Shown in pieces: positions 21,243-32,148 of a stretch of 64,000 nucleotides of DNA. The DNA comes from Crotalaria pallida (taxonomy: Eukaryota > Streptophyta > Magnoliopsida > Fabales > Fabaceae). The notes under the pieces were generated by a model that worked only from the letters and a program-made list of their open reading frames with translations, was not told the DNA's origin and searched no databases. The DNA is taken from contig CM075652.1 of NCBI GenBank assembly GCA_037953625.1, positions 53,685,501 to 53,749,500 of the forward strand, written 5' to 3'. The translations under genes were made by a program, and so were the position numbers. Position 1 is the stretch's first letter. Every line of letters begins with the position of its first letter.

Positions 21243-22955
21243 TGATTTAATGTTTACTTTATAATTTATGCAAATTACAAATATAACCCTATGTTTTCAT
21301 TCTATTTCTTATTTCCAAATATTTATATAGGAAAACTCTTTATTGCTGATTCCATCGTTTCCTATAAAAGAAAATTGAAAATAGGAAAATGAAATGAAAA
21401 TAAGAGGTCTCATTCATAATTAATAAAAATTAAAAAGAAAAAACGGAATCATAATTATAGTTTTCAAAAATAAAAGCAGAAAATGTTTTAGCAAAGGAAA
21501 ATCATTCAAAAAATTATTTAATTTAAAATTTCCAATCGTCAACTAATTATTTGACATTCATTTCAAAAATTTTATTGTCATGAAATAAGCAGAATATGAG
21601 TTTACAGTTATTAATTATCAATGATATTATTTGAACTGAATTTATTTTATGGATACCAGTACAATTTATGCCTTATTATCTTTGAAAAAATTTTAAAAGT
21701 CAATAAAAATAAGATTTAATTTAGTACATTAACTAAAAATAAAAGAGACATTTATATTCTTTTTCTCTTTTAATAATAATGGATCAAATATTTTATTTGC
21801 CAAAATTTATTGTGTCTTTCCTTAATTACTCAATCATAGATACAAGATATCATTTTTACCATATTTTATTTATAATTTTAACTTCAATTTGTGACAATAC
21901 TTTTATTTTTATTTTTTTACCAATATAATATTATAATGTGATGAAGGGAGTAATTGAATTTATTTGAATAACAATAAAATTGAAAGATAAATAAATGTTA
22001 ATATTTAATGTAACTATATAGGAATAAGGAAGGTAAATATTGACCAATAAAGGTGTCGGCATAGAGGTAGAGGTACACTATGACATTTAGGGAGGCCAAA
22101 GATTTGATCCTTCATAGAAGTATTAGTTGGGAAAGCAAACCTGATCACGCTCAAGGGATTAGTTCTACCATGATGGCAAGAATACTTGCGTGCGTAACTA
22201 AAAAAATGGGAGTCAATCTTGAAATTATTACTTTTCTTTTTAGTTATATAATAGTTTGATGATTTTTTCTGATTCAAAATATGGAAAATTGATTATTGAA
22301 GGCCTAATACAGATGGTAGATAATTGTGTTCCTTAAACATGATGTAAAGAGTTCAATTTCTGCAATGTGAATGAAAAAACATGATGTAAAGAGTTCAATT
22401 TCTGCAATGTGAATGAAAAAAAAAAGCATTATAAGTAGATGTAAAACTAACTTCAATGATCTTTGCCTTTCACTAAGAAAGAATTAGTCTTCGGTTATCG
22501 TCGATAAGATACACTTGGTGCATACAAATAAAAACAATACGGAAAATTACAAATTGAAATGATTATTTAAAAGTCAATATTGAAATTTTACACTATTGCG
22601 AAATTAAATATTATTGCCATAATTAAAATGATTTGAATGAATTATAATTCCTCCCTTCATCAAAATTAAATTTCCCACACTCTTACTCTTATTAAAATCC
22701 ATGTTAGGATATTCACCTAATACATCAAGACACATGACTTAGTTAGAATTCGAATGTATCCAAGTAATACCAGGCGAACCGGGTGGGGATAAAAAATAGT
22801 GAACTTGTGGCCTCTAATATCTTAAAATATTAACTTATTATTAACAGTATATATTAACACATGATTGACTTAAAATCTTGACTCCATAATGAATTCCTTC
22901 TTTATTGGAAGAAATATATTAAGAAATAATTCAATTATTTTTCGTCCTTCACTAG
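21243..22955. other. AT-rich intergenic interval
   Basis: Long AT-rich stretch without a credible gene. It contains a perfect ~41-bp tandem duplication beginning ACATGATGTAAAGAGTTC (about 22338-22419). An 87-codon minus-strand frame at 22014-22277 has no recognised domain. The last few hundred bases are the likely promoter of the small gene downstream. Confidence 0.5.
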
Positions 22956-22964
22956 TATAAAAAA
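22956..22964 (+). promoter_or_regulatory. TATA box of the cysteine-rich peptide gene
   Basis: TATAAAAAA lies 87 bp before the ATG at 23043, a normal plant spacing that leaves about 55 bp of 5' untranslated sequence. It is the best TATA-like motif in the preceding few hundred bases. A flanking role in this gene is inferred. Confidence 0.55.
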
Positions 22965-23042
22965 GGGATTCAGATTAAGCTTATATCAAAAAGCAAAATA
23001 TTTGTTGAGTCTTAGTTTTAAAAATCTAAAAGTTTTGTGCTT

Positions 23043-23258
23043 ATGGATTCCAGAAATGCTACTGCATTTGTCATCATGGCCATAATCATTATGCTTGGGA
23101 CAATTGAAGTTGGAGAGGCCACTCATATCCACCCATCACAAAATTTCAACGGGATTTGCTACGAATTTTGTATTTTAAAATGTCTTTTCCAAGGGAAACC
23201 TTATAAATTTTGTAAGGAGGATTGTAAAATTAAATGCATACATAACTATAAAATATGA
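23043..23258 (+). CDS. Small secreted cysteine-rich peptide, thionin-like or hairpinin-like
   Basis: A 71-codon ORF from ATG 23043. The upstream in-frame GTG (23037) is not a plausible plant start. The first ~26 residues form a signal peptide (MDSRNATAFVIMAIIIMLG, then a likely cut after EVGEA). The mature part is ~45 residues, basic, with six Cys spaced C-X3-C-X3-C-X9-C-X3-C-X3-C, which fits three disulfides in a helical hairpin. Such spacing is seen in plant thionin-like and alpha-hairpinin defence or signalling peptides; which family applies cannot be decided by eye. The gene appears to be a single exon with a TATA box 87 bp upstream. It sits between MITEs and has no neighbouring host gene. 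It is the only convincing non-transposon gene in the window. A role in defence or cell signalling outside the cell is inference. Confidence 0.72.
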   Translation: MDSRNATAFVIMAIIIMLGTIEVGEATHIHPSQNFNGICYEFCILKCLFQGKPYKFCKEDCKIKCIHNYKI

Positions 23259-23422
23259 TAGAGCGGGCAAGTTCTTGTTTATTAGCTTGCTACTTTGGAG
23301 TAAGTAAAAGTCTTTTAGTATCGTAGGCGATTAACGAAATAATAAATTCGAAAGTATAACAAATAAAAAGTAAAGTAAAATTCAAGTATGTTTCTTCTTT
23401 ATATATATAGTTTAGTACCGTA

Positions 23423-23691
23423 CTCCCTCCATTTTATTAGTAGCAATTTGAAGCTTTTCCCTGTTTTGTTTTTTTTTTTTTTTAAATCTAATGCATAATT
23501 TATACAGTTTTTCTCAATTATACCCTTATTTATCGCAATCACTTTCACATCAAATATCTTTCTCTATTTTCAATAATAATTATATGTAAAAGAGGTACTA
23601 TAATCAAAATAGCTCAAATTCTTGCATCATTTATTCATTTCTAAAAATTCGTGTATAACTTTAAAATACATTGTTTATGAAACAGAGGAAG
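23423..23691. mobile_element. Stowaway-like MITE downstream of the peptide gene
   Basis: The left end CTCCCTCCATTTTATTA and the inverted right end CTTCCTCTGTTTCATAA form imperfect terminal repeats flanked by TA (23421-23422, 23692-23693). Length is 269 bp, with a T-run at about 23470-23485 and no ORF. It lies about 165 bp past the peptide stop codon and could supply 3' untranslated or polyadenylation sequence. Confidence 0.7.
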
Positions 23692-23703
23692 TATCATTTC
23701 TCA

Positions 23704-23935
23704 AATTTTTTTTTTGTCACGGTATCCATTCCATGACTGGGATGACTAATCCGTTAGAGTATCCCTCGACCCTTACATGGGCAGCTCTCCCTATATGGTT
23801 TTTTACATTAACATGAGACATGGATCAAACCCTTGCCCTCATTGTTTAAGTATCCCAGACCCCGTATACTTTATGCTAGCTTTCACTGGTATCATTTTTC
23901 ATCTGGTAAATCGGAGAGCTGGCCATGGTCACAGA
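23704..23935 (-). mobile_element. Possible tRNA-derived SINE
   Basis: On the minus strand a box-B-like AAGGGTTTGATCCATG (about 23816-23835) is followed downstream by roughly 100 bp and an A-run (T-run at 23706-23716 on the plus strand). This matches the layout of plant SINEs. Box A is weak and no target duplication was found, so this is a low-confidence call. Confidence 0.3.
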
Positions 23936-24230
23936 CCACTTGATACCTTTAAAACCAGTTTGCATAAAAACTACCCATGGATCAAACAAACCGATGAAAA
24001 ACGGTACAACCGGAAAAACGCATGTTGATTTCTGATTTGAGCAACTCTGCTAGAATGGAAACGAAAGGGGGAAGGCTTCATCAATTCCACTGTACACATT
24101 TTCCATTTTATAAAGAAAAATTCAAACCATCATGGCCTATGGTATATGACTTAATTTACTTTTTTTTAGTAATTATTTTCACATTCATAATTTAAATCTT
24201 TTAAGCTAGCTGATTCTAGTAATTTTTTCT

Positions 24231-24760
24231 AAGCTTATTTATGTATTTAATCCCTGAAAGTGGGGGTTGTTTTGGTTTTGGTCCCTATAAGTTTTTTTGA
24301 CTTTGACTCATCCTTAATTGTTTTAAAAATTTGGTTTTAGTCCATACCGTTAGGAAAAATCTGTTAACTGCTAATGTATGTGCCGAAACTCCACATCAGC
24401 ATACACGTGTGTAAGTATTGCGTGCCATCGGTACGATGACGTGGATGATCTCGATCCGCAGGAGCAAAAGGGCCAAAGCCGAACCCAAATGTGTTTGTTG
24501 ATTGGGCTTTGGCCCTTTTACTCATATATATCCGGATCATCCATGTTATCGTACCGGTGGCACGCAATATTTCCCCACGTTAATGTTGATGTGGAGTTTC
24601 GTTAGCCACATTCGCAAATAACGGATTTTTCTTAATGGTATGGACTAAAACCAAATTTTTAAAACAAATTAGGATGAGTCAAGGTCAAAAAAAACTTCTA
24701 GGAACCAAAATCAAAACACGTCCAACTTTTAGGGACTAAAAATATAAGTAAGTCTTTTCT
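24231..24760. mobile_element. Long inverted-repeat (fold-back) element
   Basis: Nearly the whole ~530-bp segment is an inverted repeat. The outer arms carry TTAATCCCTGAAAGT and the inverted TTAGTCCCTAAAAGT, then GACTTTGACTCATCCT, TTTTAAAAATTTGGTTTTAG and so on inwards to AAAGGGCCAAAGCC near 24470 and GGCTTTGGCCCTTTT near 24506. Only a short centre is unpaired. The AGGGACTAAAA-type ends resemble plant Mutator-like or fold-back MITEs. A target duplication was not identified, so the exact ends are uncertain. A transcript would fold into a long hairpin. Confidence 0.7.
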
Positions 24761-25012
24761 CTAATTATTTCATTTTAACGAATATATATATATATACATC
24801 GGTTTGATTGTCATTATATCATCATTGGACTATTGAACCATGTACTAATGCCTTGACAAGATAAATGTTCTCTCTGGTTTATAAATTACTAGGAAAATTG
24901 CCCGTGCGATGCACGGCTCTTAAATTTTGTTATCCTTCCCATTTTTTTTAAGGGCTTTCCATTTGTTCAAACATTAAATATTAATTTTATTTACATGTGA
25001 TTGAATAAATTG

Positions 25013-25670
25013 AAATGATAAATTAAAAGAATGGCTTTCATGATCAACATATTATAAAAAAAGAAATATTGAGAAGAAATATCGTGTTAAAGATCAACAC
25101 AATATTGAAAAGAAATATTATTATACACACACGTTTACAGTTATTTGGGCATTAAAGGAATAATTTAAAGCAAGAAAGAGGATTCGTGTCAACATCCAGA
25201 ATTGGGTAAAAAAGCCAACAGCTTGCATGTTACAACTTACAACAACTTTTGTGAGGCAACTTGAAGCATTTTGATACCCAAAAATAATAATAATAATAAT
25301 TGAAATCATCAAGGTAATATGTTTAATCAAAAATTTAAATGATAAATTGAAAGGAAGGCTTTCATGATCAACATATTATAAAAAAAGAAATATTGAGAAG
25401 AAATATTGTGTTAAAGATCAACACAATATTGAAAAGAAATATTATTATACACACACGTTTACAGTTATTTGGGCATTAAAGGAATAATTTAAAGCAAGAA
25501 AGAGGATTCCTGTCAGCATCCAGAATTTGGTAAAAATGCCAACAGCTTGCATGTTACAACTTACAACAACTTTTGTGAGGCAACTTGAACCATTTTGATA
25601 CCCAAAAATAATAATAATAATAATAATTGAAATCATCAAGGTAATATGTTTAATCAAAAATTTAAATGAT
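25013..25670. repeat. 324-bp tandem duplication inside the Helitron
   Basis: Two near-identical copies are offset by 324 bp (compare ACGTTTACAG at 25131 and 25455). A third, partial copy starts near 25661. Module ends carry TTTCATGATCAACATATTAT, which recurs at about 26270 and 27310. Confidence 0.85.
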
Positions 25671-25986
25671 AAATTGGAAGGAAGGCTTTCATGATCAACA
25701 TATTATAAAAAAATAAATATTGAGAAGAAATATTGTGTTAAAGATCAACGCAATATTGAAAAGAATTTAACTTACTTCTTCACATTCTTTGATCTTCTTT
25801 TGTGCACCATCAAGTCTTAAGTCCCTGTATTAAGAAATGTTTGAGCAAAATTCAAACACTTAAAAATACCAAAAAAAAAATGAAAAAGCTTTGTAGCTAC
25901 CAATTAAAAAAAAATACTAACTGTTCATATGCTTAATGTTTATGACAAATAAGGAAATAAAATATACTTAATAAGGAAATAATTTC

Positions 25987-27078
25987 AGTTGAAATGAAGG
26001 TTTTCCACCAATTTAAAAAATAAAAAATAAAAAAAATACTAACTGTTCATATGCTCAAACAACCAAGGTTTCCTTCTTTATACGTTTTTTTTTTGCAAGT
26101 GGCATTTTGATACCAAAAATAAAAAAAAATTCCGATTGAAAGACGAAAGGCTGCATAATAATCAGATGGACTACCTTGTAAGTTTGGTCACCAAAGAAGT
26201 GAATTTTATTGAAATCATCAAGGTAATATGTTTAAACAAAAATTTAAATGATAAATTGAAAGGAAGGCTTTCATGATCAACATATTATAAAAAAAGAAAT
26301 ATTGAGAAAAAATATTGTGTTAAAGATCAACGCAATATTGAAAAGAATTCCACTTACTTCTTCACATTCTTTGATCTTCTTTTGTGCACCATCAGTTCTC
26401 GAGTCTCTGTATTAAGAAATGTTTAAGTAAAATTCAAACACTTAAAAATACCAAAAAAAATGGAAAAAATACTAATTGAAAGGATGGCTTTCTACCAATT
26501 AAAAAAAAATAGTAACTGTTCATATGCTTAATGTAACCTTGTCACTTTTCAAGCTTTCCATGACTATCAATTGTAAGCGGTCAGAATAGCATTTGTTGCA
26601 TCGCACATTGAAAGGAAATAATGAAAAATACTAACTGTTTCAATTGTAAGCAGTCCTAAAATGAAAGGAAAATGAAAAGATTAAAAATATATGGACGGAT
26701 GTGATTTACTTGCAATGGATGGCTAGGATTAGAATGAAATTTAGGAGGGATATGAACGGATGTGATTTATTTGCAATGAATGGCTAGGATTAGAAACAAA
26801 TTTGGAGGGAAAAACTATCATGGAGGGAAAGTAAAAAATACCCCTCTCAACTTCACCTATTTTAATATATGTTGTTTAAGTTGAAATGAAGGCTTTCCAC
26901 CAATTTAAAAAATAAAAAATAAAAAAAATACTAACTGTTCATATGTTCAAACAACCAAGGTTTCCTTCTTTATACGTTTTTTTTTGCAAGTGGCATTTTG
27001 ATACCAAAAAAGAATTTTCATTGAAAGACGAAAGGCCGGTAACAAATAAGCTTTAAATAGAAAACAAAATAACCAAGC

Positions 27079-27123
<45 letters not shown>

Positions 27124-27915
27124 GATTGTAGAGGCCTAGAGGGGCAGGAAATGTACGATGGTGCACATAGTAGCTTTGATAAAATAAAAAAATTGCATAA
27201 TAATCTGATGGACTACCTTGTAAGTTTGGTCACCAAAGAAGTGAATTTCATTGAAATCATCAAGGTAATATGTTTAAACAAAAATTTAAATGATAAATTG
27301 AAAGGAAGACTTTCATGATCAACATACTATAAAAAAAGAAATATTGAGAAGAAATATTGTGTTAAAGATCAACGCAATATTGAAAAGAATTTCACTTACT
27401 TCTTCACATTCTTTGATCTTCTTTTGTGCACCATCAAGTCTCAAGTCTCTGTATTAAGAAATGTTTGAGCAAAATTCAAACACTTAAAAATACGAAAAAA
27501 AAAATGGAAAAAATACTAATTGAAAGGAAGGCTTTCTACCAATTAAAAAAAAATACTAACTGTTCATATGCTTAATGTAACCTTGTCACTTTTCAAGCTT
27601 TCCATGACTATCAATTGTAAGCGGTCAGAATAGCATTTGTTGCATCGCACATTGAAAGGAAATAATGAAAAATACTAACTGTTTCAATTGTAAGCAGTCC
27701 TAAAATGAAAGGAAAATGAAAAGATTAAAAATATATGGACAGATGTGATTTACTTGCAATGGATGGCTAGGATTAGAATGAAATTTAGGAGGGATATGAA
27801 CGGATGTGATTTATTTGCAATGGATGGCTAGGATTAGAAACAAATTTGGAGGAAAAAACTATCATGGAGGGAAAGTAAAAAATACCCCTCAACTTCACCT
27901 ACTTTAATATATGTT
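25987..27915. repeat. ~0.9-1.0-kb tandem duplication inside the Helitron
   Basis: The block from TTTTCCACCAATTT (about 26000) to CCCCTCTCAACTTCACC (about 26865) is repeated from about 26890 to 27915. The second copy is ~150 bp longer, because it includes a TA run of about 40 bp (27080-27120) and flanking bases. Both copies end in the Helitron 5'-terminal sequence, so a terminal region was duplicated inside the element. Confidence 0.8.
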
Positions 27916-27917
27916 GA

Positions 27918-28089
27918 TAATATATTGGTCATAAAAGACTTTAGACATTTTCCCTTCTTGACATTCAGCAATTGTTTCAATATCCAATCATAAGTCACTG
28001 GTTTAATTTTTTTGGAATCTATGGCACTAACAAATATAAATGCTTGTGTGTTATGGTTTTTTTTTACACCAAGGGTATCTCCTTCCGTG
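27918..28089. other. Short spacer between the Helitron and LTR L
   Basis: A 172-bp non-coding spacer. Its first base T completes the AT Helitron target site. Its last five bases, CCGTG, would be the left target duplication of element L if the right copy still exists elsewhere. Confidence 0.4.
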
Positions 28090-29399
28090 TGTTGGAAAAC
28101 AAACGGGTAGTACTATTTTCTAGAGGGGAGTGAATAGGCGAAGAGTACGTACTTCACCAATTAAAAATTTAATTACTAATAATTATTCACTTAATAAGGA
28201 CTTTTTAAGATTTATCAGAGTTATATAACAATTATTGCTTATAATTGAGATTAATCAACAGTTAATAATTAAATGCGGAATGTAAAGAGTAAATGAAAGA
28301 TAAACGAACACAAGATTTTATCCTGATTATTAGTGTGTTAACAAACACTAATGCTACATCCAGCCCCCCTATCTGAATTGGGAGATTTGCTTCACTATGA
28401 TAAAGAGATTGTTAGTATAAGTAGTTTAAGAGAAAACCTTCCCCTTAGACTTGACCCTCCAAAGAACCTCTTTGGAACTTGTATCCACTAACTAACTCCT
28501 CTACAACCACATCGAACTTGTGTTGAAAGATCTTATTTCACTTCCTTGAAACCTTCAAGTAATGTGTGATGAAAACCTTTCACCAACTTTGTGGATTTAG
28601 AGCAAATGTTGTTGTTGAAGTGTTACACCTTCAATGTGCATATGAACAACTCAACGAAGAACACTCTTGAAATCAGAATCAATAATCTAAGTGTGAAGGA
28701 AAGAATGCAAGTAAGTTTAATCAAGTGGGTAATGGCGCTTATTCACGCCAAGCATAAAAGTTCTTCAAATATATGTGAAAGTGCTGAAGAATAATGAAGA
28801 ACTCTTTCACTCTTTTTTCTCAATGTTAGAATAGATGCCAAAACATTTTCTCAGTGTTTTGTACGTTGTAAAACAGTTTTTGGAAGTTTATATATGTTTG
28901 AACACATAACAGTCATTTTTTGGACAGTTTTAACTATTAGTATCCGGATACCACGATTTAAAATTCAAAACACTGATGTTTTTTAACACGAGGTATCCAG
29001 ATACTTTGGAATATATCCGGATACTTTGACACAGATACAGAAAAAACATTTTTTTTTTATAAATTTTGGCTCTTATTTAAAAACTTTTGATACTTAATTA
29101 AAATACCTCCTTGACTTATAAAAAATATTTTATTTGTTAGAGAAATATTTTACTTTTAATTTTTAGAAATTCACCCACTTGAGTTTAACTTAGCATGCAT
29201 TCTTTTTACTTTTAGATTAAGATTAAGATTACCTTAACTTAGACTCTACCCTTATACACCTAGGGGACTTTAAAAAAAATAAATTAACATTACAAATTAA
29301 TATCAAACTCCCTTTTAACATAGTCGAATCTAAGCTTCTTGTCATGGACTTTGCGCATATATTTGGAATCATCAAAATCTCTTGGGCATTTGCTTCACA
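28090..29399 (-). mobile_element. Sirevirus-type copia LTR (element L, 3' LTR)
   Basis: A 1310-bp LTR reads on the minus strand from TGTGAAGCAAATGCCC (29399) to GTTTTCCAACA (28090). It contains the ATCAGGATAAAATCTT word shared in variant form with LTRs J and K, and TCCCCTCTAGAAA near its end, typical of plant copia LTRs. No long ORF is present. Confidence 0.8.
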
Positions 29400-29569
29400 A
29401 TCTCCCCCTTTTTGATGATGACAAACTTTGTTGATTGGTGCTCCCCTTAGTATGTGCATTATATATTATGAAGCGGCAATCAACCTGCGAAAGTCAACAA
29501 CATACCTACCTTCTCCCCCTTTTGGCATGATCAAAAATAGCATTATAATGATAATTTCAAGCCAAAAAG
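29400..29569 (-). mobile_element. Element L 3' internal end with two polypurine tracts
   Basis: Immediately internal to the LTR the minus strand reads ATCAAAAAGGGGGAGAT. A second tract, CCAAAAGGGGGAGAAGG, lies about 105 bp further in (near 29512-29527). Repeated polypurine tracts before the 3' LTR are a known Sirevirus mark. The rest of L is missing; element C begins here. Confidence 0.75.
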
Positions 29570-29857
29570 TGTGATGGACTTGTGAGTATAACCATGCTGA
29601 AATTTGATTAGTGTGATGGACTAGACTTAAGAGCCTACCAACAAGCCCAGCCCGACTAAGCTAGGGTTACCTAACACTCCTCCTCCTATAAATACACCCT
29701 TTACGCAAGGGCTAAGGTACGTTCTCTCTAACCCTAAGAACTACGTGCGGCTTGATCCCCTTATCACTGGGGGTACGTAGGATCGGGGTCACCCTCGTCA
29801 GCTGCATCAACCCCAAACACACATCGTGGTGTCTCCCTAGTATCGGAACACCACATT
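29570..29857 (+). mobile_element. Element C, short 5' LTR with TATA box
   Basis: A short LTR-like region is bounded by TGTGATGGAC and ACACCACA. It contains CTATAAATACACC (TATA box near 29687) and is followed at 29858 by TTGGCACCATCTGTGGGAA, a form common at plant gypsy primer sites. A small direct repeat of GTGTGATGGACT (29569 and 29612) makes the left edge uncertain. The matching 3' LTR is not in view. Confidence 0.5.
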
Positions 29858-30301
29858 GGCACCATCTGTGGGAATCGTTAAACTTCGATTCCCATCCACC
29901 AAAAAAAATTGCCACTGTTGTTTTTGAGGGAAGCATCCCCTTCACGGTTGCTACCACGTCGCCGAGTAGGCAAGCGCCAACCGAGAACGAGTCTCCACCA
30001 TCATGCTCGAACAACTGAGAACAGGTTCGTGGTTTCTTCCGAACTTCATGCCATGGTGTTGCCACCGGGTTTTTCGAGCTAAAATCGAAACAAGAGCTCC
30101 GAGCAACCTGACGATAAGAAGTAAACAGGAACAAGAACTCCGAGTGTCGTGACGAGAAGAGCCCGAGAAGAAAATACTGTGAAGGCTCCACGTCCACTGC
30201 ACCAAAGCTGAGATCAAATGGGTCCCTATTGAAGCCTCAAGATGCCGAGTAGAAAGGTACTTGTGAGGAGCTCCCCAGTCTGGCCGAAAAGAAGAACCGA
30301 G
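29858..30301 (+). mobile_element. Element C internal leader
   Basis: Sequence between the primer-site-like motif and the insertion of element D. It is rich in CCGAG/GCCGAG words that recur in 39110-41800 and 46040-46200, joining these pieces into one interrupted element. Overlapping frames exist on both strands, but none has a known domain. Confidence 0.5.
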
Positions 30302-31423
30302 TGATGAGCATTTTATTTCCCATTTTTCCTTGCATTATTTTACTCCTATTATTGATACTTGTTGCCTATTTGACATTGTTTAGCTTGATTTAGTGATTTA
30401 GAGTTTATTGGACTATTATTCTGAATATTGTTTAATTTGGGATTATTTAGCCTAATTAATTCTATTTCTATTTTCAGGTCATATTTGGCACAAGGGCTTT
30501 TTGGACATTTTGGGAATGAAGATTTAATTTTGGAAGAGAAGATATATGATGAAGTGAAGATTGTAATCTATCTTTAGGATTAGTTGAGATTTAGTTATAT
30601 CTTTTAAGATTTAGATTTTATCTATAAGATATTTTTAGATTTAATTTAGAGATAAGCTTTCCTTAGGATTTGGGCCCATGATTTAGGCCCGTTTTGTGAT
30701 TTAAAAAGCCAAATTCGTGTAAACCCTTGGGGGAGAGCTTCCATTCCACGTTTTTTACATTCTCTCTCATAGAGAAGGCTTAGTTTTGCTCTCCAAGCTT
30801 GTGGAGGCTGCTAGGGTTTCTCTCTCTTCTCTTTTCTACACGTTTTTGGTATTTTTCTTCATGGAAGGCTAAACTCTTAGGTTAAATCCCTTTGGTAATG
30901 TATCACATACTCTTGAGGTTTTGTTCTTAATGCTATTTCGTTTTTATTCACTGTTTTCATGCTTATTGATATGTTATGGTTCGCTTAGTTCCATTCTATA
31001 GAGATAATCCATGTGTATGAATGCTTAATTTATGCAAACTCGTAAAAACTCCATGCTTTGGCTTTTAATGCTTAATTAGTGGTTTGGGTTTTGGGGTGAG
31101 AATTGAATTTTCGCTTAGTCTTTAATTCTCACGAGTTGGACAGTGAAGAGGAAAGAAATTGATCTTTTGTGACGGATGATAGAGTTGTGAACGCGAGCCA
31201 AAGGGGTTTATCCGCTTTTCCTTATCTGTTTCTTCGTTTTAATTTAATTCTGTTTTGATTTCAATTATTCAATATTCAATATAAAAAATAACCCCCTGTT
31301 TTCTATGCATACTTTGTATTCGACCTTTTGCTTGATAAGATATTCCTTGGGAGACGACCTAGGAGTCACTTCCTAGTACTATACTTAAACTGTTTTTATT
31401 TGTATCGGGTACGGCCTCGATCA
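30302..31423 (+). repeat. Element D 5' LTR
   Basis: 1122-bp LTR with TG...CA ends. It includes ATTCTCTCTCATAGAGAAGG and a conserved CTTGGGAGACGACCTAGGAG block shortly before its end. The same end block is seen inverted at 63322-63446 (fragment H). Confidence 0.92.
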
Positions 31424-31427
31424 AATT

Positions 31428-31446
31428 TGGCGCCGTTGCCGGGGAG
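31428..31446 (+). other. Element D primer binding site
   Basis: TGGCGCCGTTGCCGGGGA begins four bases after the LTR. This is the characteristic Athila/Tat-type primer site, distinct from the initiator-Met site used by A, B, E and F. Confidence 0.85.
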
Positions 31447-32148
31447 TATCGGTTCTTGCCAAAGGTCATTAGTAGTTAGTTAGTGTCGTAGTTAGTATAG
31501 TTATTATAGTGTGTCGTGTCTGATTTAGGGTCTAGTAGTCAATTCTGATAACCGGTTGAAGTTGCACTGTTTGCTGTTTTGCTATTTTGTTGCAATTAGT
31601 GTATTTGATTGATTCTGTGGTTGCTAGTTCACATAATTGTGGGTGGAATTTTTGCACGAAAATTTATATCCACACTACTTTTATCATATAAAAAGGTTTT
31701 GAGGCACCACGATCACTCAGATCATCACTGGTTGTGAGTTCCAGAAAAATTTTCCAAGTTTTAGCAGCACTGTCTTCAAATCGTCGCAACTTTTGACCCG
31801 TAACTCGGAATTTGACGAATTTTATATCAAATCGAAGGGAATTTTCTGAATAATCTGATTTTTCTCACTTCGTCTGAAAACTCCTTCGTCTGGATCCTGA
31901 AAAATCCGTTTTACTATTTCTTTTTTATTTTACAAGTTTTATTTTCTTAGTTTTTGGTCTCTGATTTAATTGTTTGACTTGGTTCCCTTTTGAATTTTGT
32001 CCTCAAAATTTTTGTGGTATGTTTTCATGATTTTAGGGTGCTGAAAAAAATAAAGAAAAAATTTTAAAAAAATAAAAAATTTTGTTGCCTATTTTGGTCA
32101 TGTATATTAGTGACAGTTTGCTATGCTTCATGGTGTTCTGTTCAGTAC

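Larger units (their letters stand above)
24889..27917 (-). mobile_element. Non-autonomous Helitron, ~3.0 kb
   Basis: The element reads on the minus strand. Its 5' end is TCAACATATATTAAAGTAGG at 27917 and its 3' end is a GCCGTGC-ATC-GCACGGGC hairpin (24900-24917), a 7-nt spacer and CTAG at 24889-24892. It lies between A (24888) and T (27918) on the plus strand. TC start, hairpin, CTRR end and AT target without duplication are the Helitron rules. No Rep/helicase coding sequence is present, so it needs a helper. The interior is made of tandem copies of a few modules (324-bp unit at 25013-25670; ~0.9-1.0-kb unit at 25990-27915). It is AT-rich and carries no recognised captured gene. Confidence 0.85.

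Noticed and set aside
22014..22277. 87-codon minus-strand frame with several Cys/His
   Set aside because: No signal peptide or known spacing of Cys, isolated in AT-rich DNA; random occurrence cannot be excluded.
25121..25657. Two near-identical minus-strand frames (69 and 70 codons) in the Helitron, possible captured gene
   Set aside because: They are the 324-bp tandem repeat read twice; composition is hydrophobic by AT bias with an Ile run from a TAA repeat, and no family is recognised.
27080..27120. TA run considered as a replication or matrix-attachment site
   Set aside because: A simple microsatellite inside one copy of the Helitron repeat; nothing else supports such a role.
29712..30217. 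Overlapping frames of 88-161 codons on both strands in element C
   Set aside because: They overlap one another in GC-richer leader sequence after a primer-site-like motif; none shows Gag or any other domain.
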